Assembly: GCA_964602115.1 (NCBI GenBank)
Contig: CAZRQN010000015.1
Coordinates: forward strand, 1-35,247
Origin: JANOGU01 sp964602115
Lineage (GTDB): Bacteria; Pseudomonadota; Alphaproteobacteria; Rhodobacterales; Rhodobacteraceae
Direction: 5' to 3'
Length of the DNA stretch: 35,247 nt
Position 1 is the first letter of the stretch; the number at the start of each line of letters is the position of its first letter. Of the stretch, positions 21,703-29,842 are shown piece by piece. A program made the translations under genes and the position numbers. The notes below the pieces were generated by a model. That model saw only the letters and a list, made by a program, of their open reading frames with translations, did no database searches and was not told where the DNA came from.

Positions 21703-22092
21703 ATGCGCATGCTGACGCCGGACACCATCGCCCCGCCCTTTGCCGCCTATGCCCATGGGGTGGAGGTGCCGGCAGGGCTGCGGCTGGTGGTGACCTCCGG
21801 CCAGCTGGCCATCGACCGGGCGGGCCTGGTGCCGCAGGGGGCCGAGGCGCAGGCGCGCCTGTGCTTCGCCAATTGTGCGGCGATCCTGGCCGAAGCCGGC
21901 ATGGGCCCGGCAGATGTGATCAGGATCAACGCCTTCCTCACCGACCGGGCCCATATGGCCGGCTATATGGCGGCGCGCGACGCCTGGCTGGCGGGGGTTT
22001 CCCGCCGCCCGGCCTCCACCCTGGTGATCGTCGCGGGCTTCACCCGGGCGGAATTCCTGGTGGAAGTCGAGGTCACTGCCGCCGGACGCTGA
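21703..22092 (+). CDS. RidA/YjgF/RutC-family protein lacking the catalytic Arg
   Basis: A 129-residue protein with the trimeric RidA fold. RidA enzymes hydrolyse reactive enamines and imines, and RutC does a similar job in pyrimidine breakdown. Family features are TSGQLAID (31-38), the helix with NCAAILAEAG, VIRINAFLTD (72-81), and the RRPASTLVIVAG strand (101-112). The residue matching E. coli RidA Arg105, needed for imine deamination, is Ser105 here (PAST instead of PARS), which puts it in the Rid subgroups without that activity. ATG 21703 has GGGAGGG upstream; a second in-frame ATG is two codons later. It is divergent from the ABC-amidohydrolase operon and convergent with the unknown 440-residue gene, 6 bases apart. 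Confidence 0.85.
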   Translation: MRMLTPDTIAPPFAAYAHGVEVPAGLRLVVTSGQLAIDRAGLVPQGAEAQARLCFANCAAILAEAGMGPADVIRINAFLTDRAHMAGYMAARDAWLAGVSRRPASTLVIVAGFTRAEFLVEVEVTAAGR

Positions 22093-22098
22093 AGCCCG

Positions 22099-23421
22099 TC
22101 AGGCGGCCAGCGCCCGCCGCGCCTCGGCCACCAGTCCCGCCGCCTGTTTCTGCAGCGCCTTGCGGCCGGCGGGATCGGGCGCCTTGCCGATCGCTTCCAG
22201 CACCGGGGCGAGCCGGACGCCGATCTCGGCCAGGGCCGAGGCCGCCGGACCCTTGGCGCCGGCACTGGCGGCGGCCCACAGCCCCTTGAGCCGGGCCGGA
22301 TCGGCGGGCGGCGCTTCCTTCAGCAGGCCGATGATCCCCGGAAGCGCCGCCAGCGCCCGTGGCCAGTCGCCCACCTCCGCCAGCCCGACCGCGAGTTTCC
22401 AGCGGCTTCGCAGCGCCGGCGCGGCGCCGGCGGAGACCGCACGCTCCACCTTCGGCGCCAGCTTGCGCGAGGTCTTGACCCATTTCGCCTTTGCCGCCGC
22501 CAGGGCCGCCACCCGCGACTGGATTTCACGCAGGGCCTTCATGACCGCGTCGGCCTCGCCGAGGTCGATCTGCGGCGCCAGCATCTCCAGATCGCCGAGG
22601 ATCATCTCCGCGCCGTCGCCGAGCAGCGCCTCGGCGCGGTCCTCAAGCTTGACCAGCGCCTCGCGCAGCTTGGGCAGGCGGCTGTCGCGTGCCGGTGCCG
22701 CAACGGCGGGCGCGGGCGCCGCGCCGGCGGGGCCCTTGCCGATCTTGGCGAAGGTCGTCTCCAGCGAGGCGATGGCCGCAGCGCCTTCCTTGAGCTTGCC
22801 CTCGCGCACCTGGGCCACGGCGGTCTTGAACAGGGTGCCGAGCTTCTGCGCCACCGGCGGCGGGGCAGAGAGGACCTTGGGCTGCAGGGCCTTCAGCCGG
22901 TCGCTGAGCGCGGCGGCGGCGGCCACCGCCGGGTCGATGCTGCGCGCCCGCTGCGGCGCCGCCCTGGTGGCAGGTGCGGCGGCCGGAGGCGGCGCGGCGG
23001 CTTCGGCCTCGTCCTCGACGGTTTCGGCCTCGTCGTCGTCCAGGCCGAAGACCTCCTTCAGATCCTCGATGTCGCTGTCGATGGTGATGCCGTTCTCGTC
23101 CATCACCACGACATTGAGCTGGATCTTCGCCGCCTTGAGGTAGCGCTTGAAGCGCTTGGCAAGCTGGGGAACGACGCGGAAACAGGTGAGATGCAGCTCG
23201 CTGTCGGAAAGCGCGAAGGTGCCGAAGGCGGATTTGGTGCCCTCACCCTCGCTGAGCGCCAGCTTGCCCAGCATTTCCGGCGCCTTGCGCGGATGGGCGG
23301 CAAGGTATTCGTCGTTGTCCTCGGACAGCCCGGGGTTGAAGCCGAACGGGATCGGCATGCGCAGCGACTGCTTGATCAGCTTCTTCAGCTTGTCGGCCGG
23401 AACCGGAAAATCGCTGGACAT
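22099..23421 (-). CDS. Uncharacterised 440-residue protein with acidic and Pro/Ala linkers
   Basis: I do not recognise this family. Residues 1-125 look like a compact alpha/beta domain: a basic helix (DKLKKLIKQSLR), AFGTFALSDSELHL (65-78), a Lys/Arg-rich helix (LAKRFKRYLKAAK, 87-99), a hydrophobic strand (LNVVVMDENG, 102-111). Then come an acidic stretch (GLDDDEAETVEDEAE, 126-140) and a Pro/Ala linker (141-157). Residues 165-440 are predicted almost wholly helical and Ala-rich, broken by a second Pro/Ala linker (231-245). No signal peptide, membrane helix or catalytic motif is evident, so it is probably cytoplasmic. The start is supported by AAGGAG seven bases before the ATG. It stands alone between the two catabolic islands. 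The helical part could pack as repeats or a coiled coil, giving a scaffold or adaptor, but that is a guess. Confidence 0.75.
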   Translation of the reverse strand: MSSDFPVPADKLKKLIKQSLRMPIPFGFNPGLSEDNDEYLAAHPRKAPEMLGKLALSEGEGTKSAFGTFALSDSELHLTCFRVVPQLAKRFKRYLKAAKIQLNVVVMDENGITIDSDIEDLKEVFGLDDDEAETVEDEAEAAAPPPAAAPATRAAPQRARSIDPAVAAAAALSDRLKALQPKVLSAPPPVAQKLGTLFKTAVAQVREGKLKEGAAAIASLETTFAKIGKGPAGAAPAPAVAAPARDSRLPKLREALVKLEDRAEALLGDGAEMILGDLEMLAPQIDLGEADAVMKALREIQSRVAALAAAKAKWVKTSRKLAPKVERAVSAGAAPALRSRWKLAVGLAEVGDWPRALAALPGIIGLLKEAPPADPARLKGLWAAASAGAKGPAASALAEIGVRLAPVLEAIGKAPDPAGRKALQKQAAGLVAEARRALAA

Positions 23422-23486
23422 GCCAACTCCTTCACGCGAATGCGCCGCCGATCATCCGGCCGGGAGGGTCTCCGGGTCAAGCCCGC

Positions 23487-24662
23487 TCAGAGGTTCAGGC
23501 GCACCCAGGCGGCGTTCCGGGCTGAAGATCGCACGCAGGCATCGACGAATGCCACGCCCTCCAGCCCTTCGCGGAGGCCGGGGAAGGTCACTTCGGGGTC
23601 GAGCGGGGTGCCGTCGCGGCGGGCGAGGATGGCGCGGGCGGCCTCGGCATAGATATTGGCGAAGCCTTCGAGATAGCCCTCCGGGTGGCCCGGCGGTACC
23701 CGCGTCACCCGGGCCGCCGCCGGACCCGCCCCGCCGCCGCCGCGCGTCAGACGGGTCGCCGGGCCACCGAGCGGCGCCACGTCAAGATAGTTCGGATCCT
23801 CCTGCGCCCATTCGATCCCGGCCCTGGTGCCGAAGACACGCAGGCGCAGGGCGTTTTCCTTGCCGGCCGCGACCTGGGAGCACCACAGCATCCCCCGCGC
23901 CCCGCCCTTGAAGCGCAGCATCACATGGCCGTTGTCATCCACCCGTCGCCCGGGCACGAAGCTTTGCAGATCGGCCGCCAGCGCCTCGACTTCCAGCCCG
24001 GTGACAAAGCCGGCGAGGTTGAAGGCATGGGTGCCGATGTCCCCGGTGGAGCCCCCTGCCCCGGTCTGCTTCGGGTCGGTGCGCCAGGCGGCCTGCTTCT
24101 GGCCGCTTTCCTCCAGCGGCGTGGCCAGCCAGTCCTGGGCATATTCGACCTGCACCACCCGGATCTCGCCCAGTTCCCCCGCCTGCACCATCGCCCGGGC
24201 GTGGCGGATCATCGGATAGCCGGTGTAGTTGTGGGTGAGCGCGAAGATGCAGCCCGAGGCCTCCGCCGCTTTGGCGAGCCTCTTCGCCTCCGGCAGCGTC
24301 GCGGTCAGCGGCTTGTCGCAGATGACATGGATGCCGCGCCGCAGGAACTGCAGCGCCACCGGCGCATGCATGTGGTTGGGGGTGACGATCGCCACCGCCT
24401 CGATCCCGTCCTTGCGCCGGGCCTCCCGCGCCGCCATCTCGGCGAAAGAGCCATAGCAGCGCTTCGGATCGAGACCGAGATCGGCGCCGGAGGCGGCCGA
24501 TTTCTCCGCGTCGGCCGAGAAACAGCCGGCCACCAGCTCGTACTGGTCGTCGAGCCTTGCGGCGATGCGGTGGACCGCGCCGATGAAGGCCCCGCGCCCG
24601 CCCCCCACCATGCCCAGCCGAATGCGCGGCGCCCGCGCCACATGTGTCCCGGTGATCGCCAT
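23487..24662 (-). CDS. Gfo/Idh/MocA-family NAD(P)-dependent oxidoreductase
   Basis: A 391-residue dehydrogenase with an N-terminal Rossmann domain (GMVGGGRGAFIG, 17-28) and the C-terminal alpha/beta domain of the family. The catalytic Lys is Lys117 in CDKPLT (115-120), and the active-site Asp208 and His212 lie in GDIGTHAFN. Members oxidise a sugar or polyol hydroxyl, such as inositol, glucose or apiose, usually with NAD. It is the last gene of the nine-gene transporter/kinase operon, 18 bases after the isomerase, with a GGGAGGGAC ribosome binding site. The substrate is most likely the imported sugar or polyol or a derivative of it; sequence alone does not tell which. Confidence 0.9.
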   Translation of the reverse strand: MAITGTHVARAPRIRLGMVGGGRGAFIGAVHRIAARLDDQYELVAGCFSADAEKSAASGADLGLDPKRCYGSFAEMAAREARRKDGIEAVAIVTPNHMHAPVALQFLRRGIHVICDKPLTATLPEAKRLAKAAEASGCIFALTHNYTGYPMIRHARAMVQAGELGEIRVVQVEYAQDWLATPLEESGQKQAAWRTDPKQTGAGGSTGDIGTHAFNLAGFVTGLEVEALAADLQSFVPGRRVDDNGHVMLRFKGGARGMLWCSQVAAGKENALRLRVFGTRAGIEWAQEDPNYLDVAPLGGPATRLTRGGGGAGPAAARVTRVPPGHPEGYLEGFANIYAEAARAILARRDGTPLDPEVTFPGLREGLEGVAFVDACVRSSARNAAWVRLNL

Positions 24663-24680
24663 GCCCCGTCCCTCCCCCTC

Positions 24681-25736
24681 TCAGACCAGCCCCAGCATCC
24701 GCCGGTTCGCCGCCCGGTCGGCGCCCGAGCCGGCGAAATCGTCGAAGGCCTTTTCCGTCACGCGGATGATATGCGCCGCGACGAAAGCTGCCCCCTCCCG
24801 CGCCCCGTCTTCGGGATGCTTGAGGCAGCATTCCCATTCCACCACCGCCCAGCCCTTGTAGCCATGGGCGGTCAGCCGGGAAAAGATGCCGCCGAAATCC
24901 ACCTGACCGTCGCCCGGAGAGCGGAATCGCCCGGCACGGTTCACCCAAGACTGGAATCCGCCATAGACCCCCTGCCGCCCGGTGGGGTTCAGTTCCGCGT
25001 CCTTGACGTGGAACATGCGGATGCGGTCGTGGTAGATGTCGATATGTTGCAGATAATCAAGGTGTTGCAGCACATAGTGGCTGGGGTCGTAGAGCATGCA
25101 GGCCCGGCCATGCCCGCCCACCGCATCGAGGAACATCTCGTAGCTCGCCCCGTCGTGCAGGTCCTCGCCGGGATGGATCTCGTAGCAGACATCGACGCCG
25201 CAGCTTTCGGCATGGTCGAGGATCGGGCGCCAGCGGGAAGCAAGTTCGCCGAAGGCCTCCTCGATCAGCCCCGCCGGCCGCTGCGGCCAGGGATAGACGA
25301 AGGGCCAGGCCAGCGCGCCGGAGAAGGTGGCATGGGCGTCGAGCCCGAGGTTTCGCGAGGCGCTGAGCGCCTTCTTGACCTGGTCCACCGCCCATTCCTG
25401 CCGCGCCCTGGGGTTGCCGCGCACCTGCGGGGCGGCGAAACCGTCGAAGGCGGCGTCATAGGCCGGATGGACGGCAACCAGCTGGCCCTGGAGATGGGTG
25501 GAGAGTTCGGTGACGGCGATCCCGGCCTCGGCGGCCACGCCCTTGAACTCGTCGCAATAGGTCTTCGAGGCCGCCGCCTTGTCGAGATCGAAAAGCCGCC
25601 CGTCCCAGCTCGGCACCTGCACGCCGATATAGCCGCAATCGGCGGCCCAGCGGGTGATCGCCGGCCAGGAATTGAACGGCGCCGCATCGCCGGCAAATTG
25701 CGCCAGAAACAGCGCCGGTCCCTTGATCGTCTGCAT
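24681..25736 (-). CDS. TIM-barrel sugar (phosphate) isomerase/epimerase, xylose-isomerase-like
   Basis: A 351-residue AP-endonuclease-2/xylose-isomerase-like TIM barrel. Likely metal and catalytic residues are Glu186 and His188 in YEIHPGED, Asp217 and His220 in YDPSHY, His243 and Asp246 in HVKDAE, and Glu300 in VVEWE. These enzymes shift carbonyls or invert hydroxyls on sugars, keto-sugars or inositols through a metal-bound enediolate. At about 350 residues it is longer than the 260-300 typical of simple tagatose-3-epimerase relatives, with an insertion around 245-280. It lies between the DhaK/DhaL-type kinase and the Gfo/Idh dehydrogenase in one operon. Whether it acts before or after phosphorylation is unknown. 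Confidence 0.85.
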   Translation of the reverse strand: MQTIKGPALFLAQFAGDAAPFNSWPAITRWAADCGYIGVQVPSWDGRLFDLDKAAASKTYCDEFKGVAAEAGIAVTELSTHLQGQLVAVHPAYDAAFDGFAAPQVRGNPRARQEWAVDQVKKALSASRNLGLDAHATFSGALAWPFVYPWPQRPAGLIEEAFGELASRWRPILDHAESCGVDVCYEIHPGEDLHDGASYEMFLDAVGGHGRACMLYDPSHYVLQHLDYLQHIDIYHDRIRMFHVKDAELNPTGRQGVYGGFQSWVNRAGRFRSPGDGQVDFGGIFSRLTAHGYKGWAVVEWECCLKHPEDGAREGAAFVAAHIIRVTEKAFDDFAGSGADRAANRRMLGLV

Positions 25737-25764
25737 GAAAGGCCTCCCCTCCCTTCGCGGCAGA

Positions 25765-25780
25765 CTTCACTTGTGTGAAG
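25765..25780. repeat. Small palindrome between kinase and isomerase genes
   Basis: CTTCAC (25765-25770) and GTGAAG (25775-25780) around TTGT. It lies in the 52-base gap just after the kinase stop and could act as a processing hairpin. Confidence 0.4.
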
Positions 25781-25788
25781 ACAGGCCG

Positions 25789-27411
25789 CTATCCCTTTGC
25801 CAAATCCTCGAAAAGCCGCGCCACGCCCTCGGCGCCCGGATCGTTGTGGCCCGAAAGCTTGTCGGCCGAAAGGTAGGAGGCCCGTCCCGCCTTGGCCCGC
25901 ACCATTCCCGCCGTCGCATCCGCCCCGGCCCGCGCCGCCGAAGCCGCCGCCGCCACGCCCTGCGGCAGGGCCGCCAACGCTGGCGCCAGCGCGTCGATCA
26001 TCGTCCGGTGGCCGGGCGCCGCGCCGCCCACCTGCATCACCCGGTCGAGCCCGGCCGACAGCGCCCCGATCCACGACTTGCCGGAAGCGCTGGCATCCCC
26101 GGCGGCGGCGAAGAAGATCGCCAGCAGCACCCCGGAGGAGCCGCCCATCGTCTGGCTGAGTTCCATGCCGATGGCGCGGTAAAGCTGCGTCGGGTCCGAC
26201 AGCGGCAGGCGGTCGAGCGCCGCGACCAGCGCCCGGGCCGCCGTGGCCAGGGTGGAGCCGGTGTCCCCGTCCCCGGACTTGGCGTCGAGCGCATTGAGAT
26301 CGCGCTCCGCCGCGATCAGGGCGGCGCAGCAGCGCGCGACCAGCGCCCGGCGGGCCGGATGCGGCGAGGCCATGGGCGCGATCGGGGCCAGCCCGTCCGG
26401 CAGCGGGCGCAGGGCCACCGTCCCGAAACCCTGCAGCCCCGGCCAGGCCGGTGGCGCCACCGGCGCCTGCAATGCCGCAACCTGAGCGGCATCGACCGGC
26501 AGGAGCGAGACCGAGAAGCCGTGCATGTCGAGCGAGGTCATCAGACCGGCCGGGCCGATCATCCAGCCGACCCGCGCCCCGAGTTCGGAGCGCGCCAGTT
26601 CCTCGGCCAGAACCGACATTTCCAGCGGCGTGGTCGAGCCGAGGTTGTTCAGCAGCGCCACATGCTCGCCCGGACCGACATGCGGGGCAAGCTTCTCCAC
26701 CACCATGCCCATGGCCGCCCGCGCACCGCTGAAATCCACCTGGCTGACCCCGGCCTCGCCGTGGATGCCGAGGCCGAGCTCGGCCTTGCCGGCCGGGATG
26801 CGGTCCTCCTTGGGCGAGCCGGGGACGGTGCAGGTGTCGAGGCTCATGCCGATGGAGATGGCGCCGGAAATGACCTTCTTGGCTGCGGTCTCCACCGTGT
26901 CGAGATCGGCGCCCTGCTCGGCAAGGGCCCCGGCGACCTTGTGGACGAAGAGCGTGCCGGCCACCCCGCGCGCCTGCGGCAGGTCGGGCAGCGCCACGTC
27001 GTCATCGACGATGACCATCGCCACCTTGAGCCCGAAGGCCCGGGCGCGTTCCGCCGCCAGCCCGAAGTTCAGCCGGTCGCCGGTGTAGTTCTTGACGATC
27101 AGCAGGCAGCCGGCCTTGCCGGTCACCGCAAGGATGCCGGCGAGGACCGCATCTACCGATGGGCTGGCAAAGACCTCGCCGCAGACCGCCGCCGTCAGCA
27201 TCCCCTGGCCGACGAAGCCCGCATGCGAAGGTTCGTGCCCCGAGCCGCCGCCGGAGACCAGCGCCACCCTGGAACGGTCCCAGTCGGCGCGGACCACGAC
27301 CTTGATATGCGGATAGCCGTCCAGCCGCGCCAGGCGCCCGCCCGAGGCGCGCACCAGCCCGTCGATCGCTTCGGTCACGAGCGAGTCCCTGGCATTGATG
27401 AACTGGCGCAT
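25789..27411 (-). CDS. Dihydroxyacetone-kinase-family kinase (DhaK-DhaL fusion)
   Basis: A 540-residue ATP-dependent kinase with the DhaK and DhaL domains fused. The DhaK part (about 1-330) has GGGSGHEPSHAGFVG (54-68) and His217 in LGLGIHGEAG; in the family this His binds the carbonyl of the substrate covalently. The DhaL part (about 345-540) has SGDGDTGST with Asp381 and Asp383 for Mg-ATP. It is ATP-dependent, not PTS-dependent, because both domains are on one chain and no DhaM is nearby. Relatives phosphorylate dihydroxyacetone, but also erythrulose and apulose, so a C4-C5 ketose is at least as likely as dihydroxyacetone given the neighbouring isomerase and dehydrogenase. It follows the second ATPase gene by 12 bases, with a good AAGGAG site. 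Confidence 0.9.
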   Translation of the reverse strand: MRQFINARDSLVTEAIDGLVRASGGRLARLDGYPHIKVVVRADWDRSRVALVSGGGSGHEPSHAGFVGQGMLTAAVCGEVFASPSVDAVLAGILAVTGKAGCLLIVKNYTGDRLNFGLAAERARAFGLKVAMVIVDDDVALPDLPQARGVAGTLFVHKVAGALAEQGADLDTVETAAKKVISGAISIGMSLDTCTVPGSPKEDRIPAGKAELGLGIHGEAGVSQVDFSGARAAMGMVVEKLAPHVGPGEHVALLNNLGSTTPLEMSVLAEELARSELGARVGWMIGPAGLMTSLDMHGFSVSLLPVDAAQVAALQAPVAPPAWPGLQGFGTVALRPLPDGLAPIAPMASPHPARRALVARCCAALIAAERDLNALDAKSGDGDTGSTLATAARALVAALDRLPLSDPTQLYRAIGMELSQTMGGSSGVLLAIFFAAAGDASASGKSWIGALSAGLDRVMQVGGAAPGHRTMIDALAPALAALPQGVAAAASAARAGADATAGMVRAKAGRASYLSADKLSGHNDPGAEGVARLFEDLAKG

Positions 27412-27423
27412 GACAGGCTCCTT

Positions 27424-28410
27424 TCAGGTGATACGGGCGCCCTGGGCATCGAACCAGAGCGGGTTTCTGGGGTGGATGCGGACGGTGCCGGAAACGGCGC
27501 TACCATCCGAAAGCGTAATCAGGTCATGGCCTTGCAGGCTGAGATGCAGACGGGTCTGGTCGCCGAGATGTTCGGTGCGCCGCACCTCTGCCTCCTGCCC
27601 CTCGCCCAGCGCCACATGCTCCGGCCTGAGCCCGATCAGTGCCGCGCCCGCCGGCCTGCCGCCGAACAGCGCCGCCGGCAGAAGATTGATGCGCGGCTGG
27701 CCGAGACGGGTGGCGACATAGGTGGAAACCGGGCTCTCATAGATGTCGCGCGGGCTTCCGAACTGTACCAGCCGGCCCTGATCGAGCACGCCGACATGGG
27801 TGGCCATGGTCATGGCCTCGATCTGGTCATGGGTGACATAGAGGAAAGTGGCACCCAGATCGGCATGGATGCGCTTCAGCTCCACCCGGAGATCGGCGCG
27901 CAACTTGGCGTCGAGCGAGGAGAGCGGTTCGTCCATCAGGTAGATGCGGGGATTGCGCACCAGCGCCCGGCCGATGGATACCCGCTGCATCTCGCCGCCC
28001 GAAAGCTGCGTCGCCTTGTTGCCGAGCTTGTGGGGGATGCGAAGAACCTCCGCCACCTCGTTGATGCGGCGCGTTATTTCATCTTCTGGCGTATTCAGGA
28101 CCGGAGAGCGCAGCGGGAAGGCGAGGTTGTCGCGCACCGTCATATGCGGGTAGAGCGAATACTGCTGGAAGACCATCGCCACGTCGCGCTGCGCGGGCGT
28201 GTCGCCCACCACGGACGCGCCGGCGATGGCGATATCGCCCCGGTCCGGACGTTCCAGCCCGGCGATCAGGCGCAGGAGCGTGGTCTTTCCCGCCCCGGTC
28301 GGGCCGAGAAGCACGACAAAGGCGCCGTCGGGCACGGTCATCGTCACATCACGGGTCGCCTCGGTCTTTCCGAAGCTTTTCCAGAGGCCAGAGAGCCGAA
28401 CCTCAGCCAT
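27424..28410 (-). CDS. Sugar/polyol ABC transporter ATPase 2 (UgpC/MalK type)
   Basis: A 328-residue CUT1-type ATPase. Walker A GPTGAGKTT, Q-loop VFQQYSLYPH, signature LSGGEMQR, Walker B IYLMDEPLSSLDAK and switch His in VTHD are all present, and a TOBE domain fills the C-terminal third (IGLRPEHV). The start MAEVRLSGL overlaps the end of the preceding ATPase gene by 8 bases; an upstream in-frame ATG would add an unlikely Pro-rich leader. Two different ATPase subunits in one CUT1 operon, as in glycerol (GlpST) and some polyol importers, suggest a heterodimeric motor. Confidence 0.92.
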   Translation of the reverse strand: MAEVRLSGLWKSFGKTEATRDVTMTVPDGAFVVLLGPTGAGKTTLLRLIAGLERPDRGDIAIAGASVVGDTPAQRDVAMVFQQYSLYPHMTVRDNLAFPLRSPVLNTPEDEITRRINEVAEVLRIPHKLGNKATQLSGGEMQRVSIGRALVRNPRIYLMDEPLSSLDAKLRADLRVELKRIHADLGATFLYVTHDQIEAMTMATHVGVLDQGRLVQFGSPRDIYESPVSTYVATRLGQPRINLLPAALFGGRPAGAALIGLRPEHVALGEGQEAEVRRTEHLGDQTRLHLSLQGHDLITLSDGSAVSGTVRIHPRNPLWFDAQGARIT

Positions 28411-29494
28411 GGACGACCCCCCGGTTGGCGGCCGTCGCCAGGGCGCGGCCGGTGGCGGCATCGAAGAGGCTCAGGCGCTCGGAGCGGAAGTCGAGCGCCA
28501 CCGTCTCGCCGACCCGGGCCGGCGTGGCCGAGGAGATCCGTGCCTTCAGCATGCCATGCGGGGCGGTGATGGTGACGATCTGGGTCGTGCCGAGGTATTC
28601 CGCCGCCTCCACCCGGCCGCGATAGGCGCCGTCGTCGGCGAGCGAGACATGCTCCGGCCGCACGCCCAGCACCAGCTTGCCCCTGGCGGATTCCTGAACC
28701 TCGGGCAGCGCGACCGGGGTGCCGAGATCCACCACGCGTTGACCGGCGGCCACGGCCCCTTCGAAGGGCAGGAAGTTCATCGAGGGCGAGCCGATGAAAT
28801 CGGCGACGAACATGGTGGCGGGGTGGTCGTAGATGTCCTGCGGCGTGCCGAACTGTTCGACGACCCCGTGATTCATCACCACGATCTTGTCGCCCATCTG
28901 CATCGCTTCCAGCTGGTCATGGGTGACATAGACGGTGGTCGCCCCCATCCGGTCGTGCAGCGCCCGCAACTCTTCGGCCATGGTCTCGCGGAACTCGGCA
29001 TCGAGCGCGCCCAGGGGTTCGTCCATCATGAAGGCCTTGGGATTGCGCACGATGGCGCGGCCCAGGGCCACGCGCTGGCGATCACCGCCCGACAGGCCGC
29101 CGACGCTGCGGTCCAGCAGGGACTCGATGCGCAGGATGCGGGCGACCTCGGCCACTTTCGCGGCGACCTGCGCCCTGGGAACGCCTTGGGAGACAAGCGG
29201 ATAGGCGATGTTCTTGCGAACGTTTAGATGCGGGTAGAGCGCGAACATCTGGAACACCATGGCGATGTCGCGCTGGCTGGCGGGTTTCTGGCTGACATCC
29301 TCGCCGTCGATGAGGATCTCGCCCGAGGTCGGCAGCTCCAGCCCGGCGATCATCCTGAGCGTGGTGGTCTTGCCGCAGCCCGAGGGCCCGAGCAGCATGA
29401 AGAACTCGCCATGGCCGATGGTGAAGGACGAGCCTTTCACCGCAGTGAAATTCCCGAACTCTTTCCGCAGGTTGCGGATCACGATCTCGGCCAT
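28403..29494 (-). CDS. Sugar/polyol ABC transporter ATPase 1 (UgpC/MalK type)
   Basis: A 363-residue CUT1-type ATPase. Walker A is GPSGCGKTT (35-43), followed by Q-loop VFQMFALYPH, signature LSGGDRQR, Walker B MMDEPLGALDAEF and THDQLEAM, then a TOBE region with LGVRPEHV. It is related to but clearly distinct from the second ATPase, so the pair is not a recent duplication. It starts 83 bases after the small membrane protein's stop, across a gap with a palindromic repeat, and overlaps the second ATPase by 8 bases. Confidence 0.93.
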   Translation of the reverse strand: MAEIVIRNLRKEFGNFTAVKGSSFTIGHGEFFMLLGPSGCGKTTTLRMIAGLELPTSGEILIDGEDVSQKPASQRDIAMVFQMFALYPHLNVRKNIAYPLVSQGVPRAQVAAKVAEVARILRIESLLDRSVGGLSGGDRQRVALGRAIVRNPKAFMMDEPLGALDAEFRETMAEELRALHDRMGATTVYVTHDQLEAMQMGDKIVVMNHGVVEQFGTPQDIYDHPATMFVADFIGSPSMNFLPFEGAVAAGQRVVDLGTPVALPEVQESARGKLVLGVRPEHVSLADDGAYRGRVEAAEYLGTTQIVTITAPHGMLKARISSATPARVGETVALDFRSERLSLFDAATGRALATAANRGVVHG

Positions 29495-29518
29495 CTACCG
29501 GCCCTCGGGGCGGGGGAG

Positions 29519-29539
29519 ACCCCCGGTCAAGCCGGGGGT
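29519..29539. repeat. Alphaproteobacterial-type CCGG-TCAAG-CCGG palindrome
   Basis: ACCCCCGG (29519-29526) and CCGGGGGT (29532-29539) pair perfectly around TCAAG. Palindromes with a CTTGA/TCAAG centre between C- and G-rich arms are very common in alphaproteobacterial genomes (recalled, not searched). It lies between the small membrane protein and ATPase 1. Confidence 0.6.
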
Positions 29540-29577
29540 GACAGCCGGGGTTGCAGGTGACGCGGCGCGCATGGCGG

Positions 29578-29766
29578 TCATTCCGGGAAATGGCTGGTGA
29601 TGATGAACATCACCGTGCCGACAAGGGTGACGAGGAAGGACCAGGTGAAGGCCCAGAGGGCGAAGGGCTGCATCAGCATCACCACGCCGAGCCCGATCAG
29701 GATCGAGGCCAGCAACTCCCAGGCGCCGCGGCGCAGGTGGAGGAGGCCGGAAACGAAACCCCTCAT
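29578..29766 (-). CDS. Small two-helix membrane protein of the ABC transporter operon
   Basis: A 62-residue protein with a short basic N-terminus (HLRRG), two predicted membrane helices (about 18-34 and 39-58) and the C-terminal tail SHFPE. Its start at 29766 has an excellent ribosome binding site, GGAGGAAGGG, which argues that it is really translated; a longer frame upstream lacks one. It lies between permease 2 and ATPase 1. Glycerol-type importers of the GlpSTPQV kind carry a small membrane protein (DUF2160) in their operon, but this protein does not look like that family. It could be an accessory subunit of the transporter; no function is known to me. Confidence 0.75.
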   Translation of the reverse strand: MRGFVSGLLHLRRGAWELLASILIGLGVVMLMQPFALWAFTWSFLVTLVGTVMFIITSHFPE

Positions 29767-29842
29767 CGCCCTTCCTCCGTCCGGCAGGGGGTTGGCCTGC
29801 ACAGGCCTTCGGGACCGACGGCCCATGCGCTTGCTTCAGCTC

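Noticed and set aside
25789..27411. Naming the kinase dhaK and the operon a dihydroxyacetone pathway
   Set aside because: The family also phosphorylates erythrulose and apulose, and the neighbouring isomerase and dehydrogenase make plain dihydroxyacetone use less likely. The symbol was left blank.
25654..28569. 971-residue open frame on the plus strand opposite the kinase and ATPase genes
   Set aside because: It is a shadow frame with Arg/His/Gly-rich translation, and the genes on the minus strand have full motif sets and ribosome binding sites.
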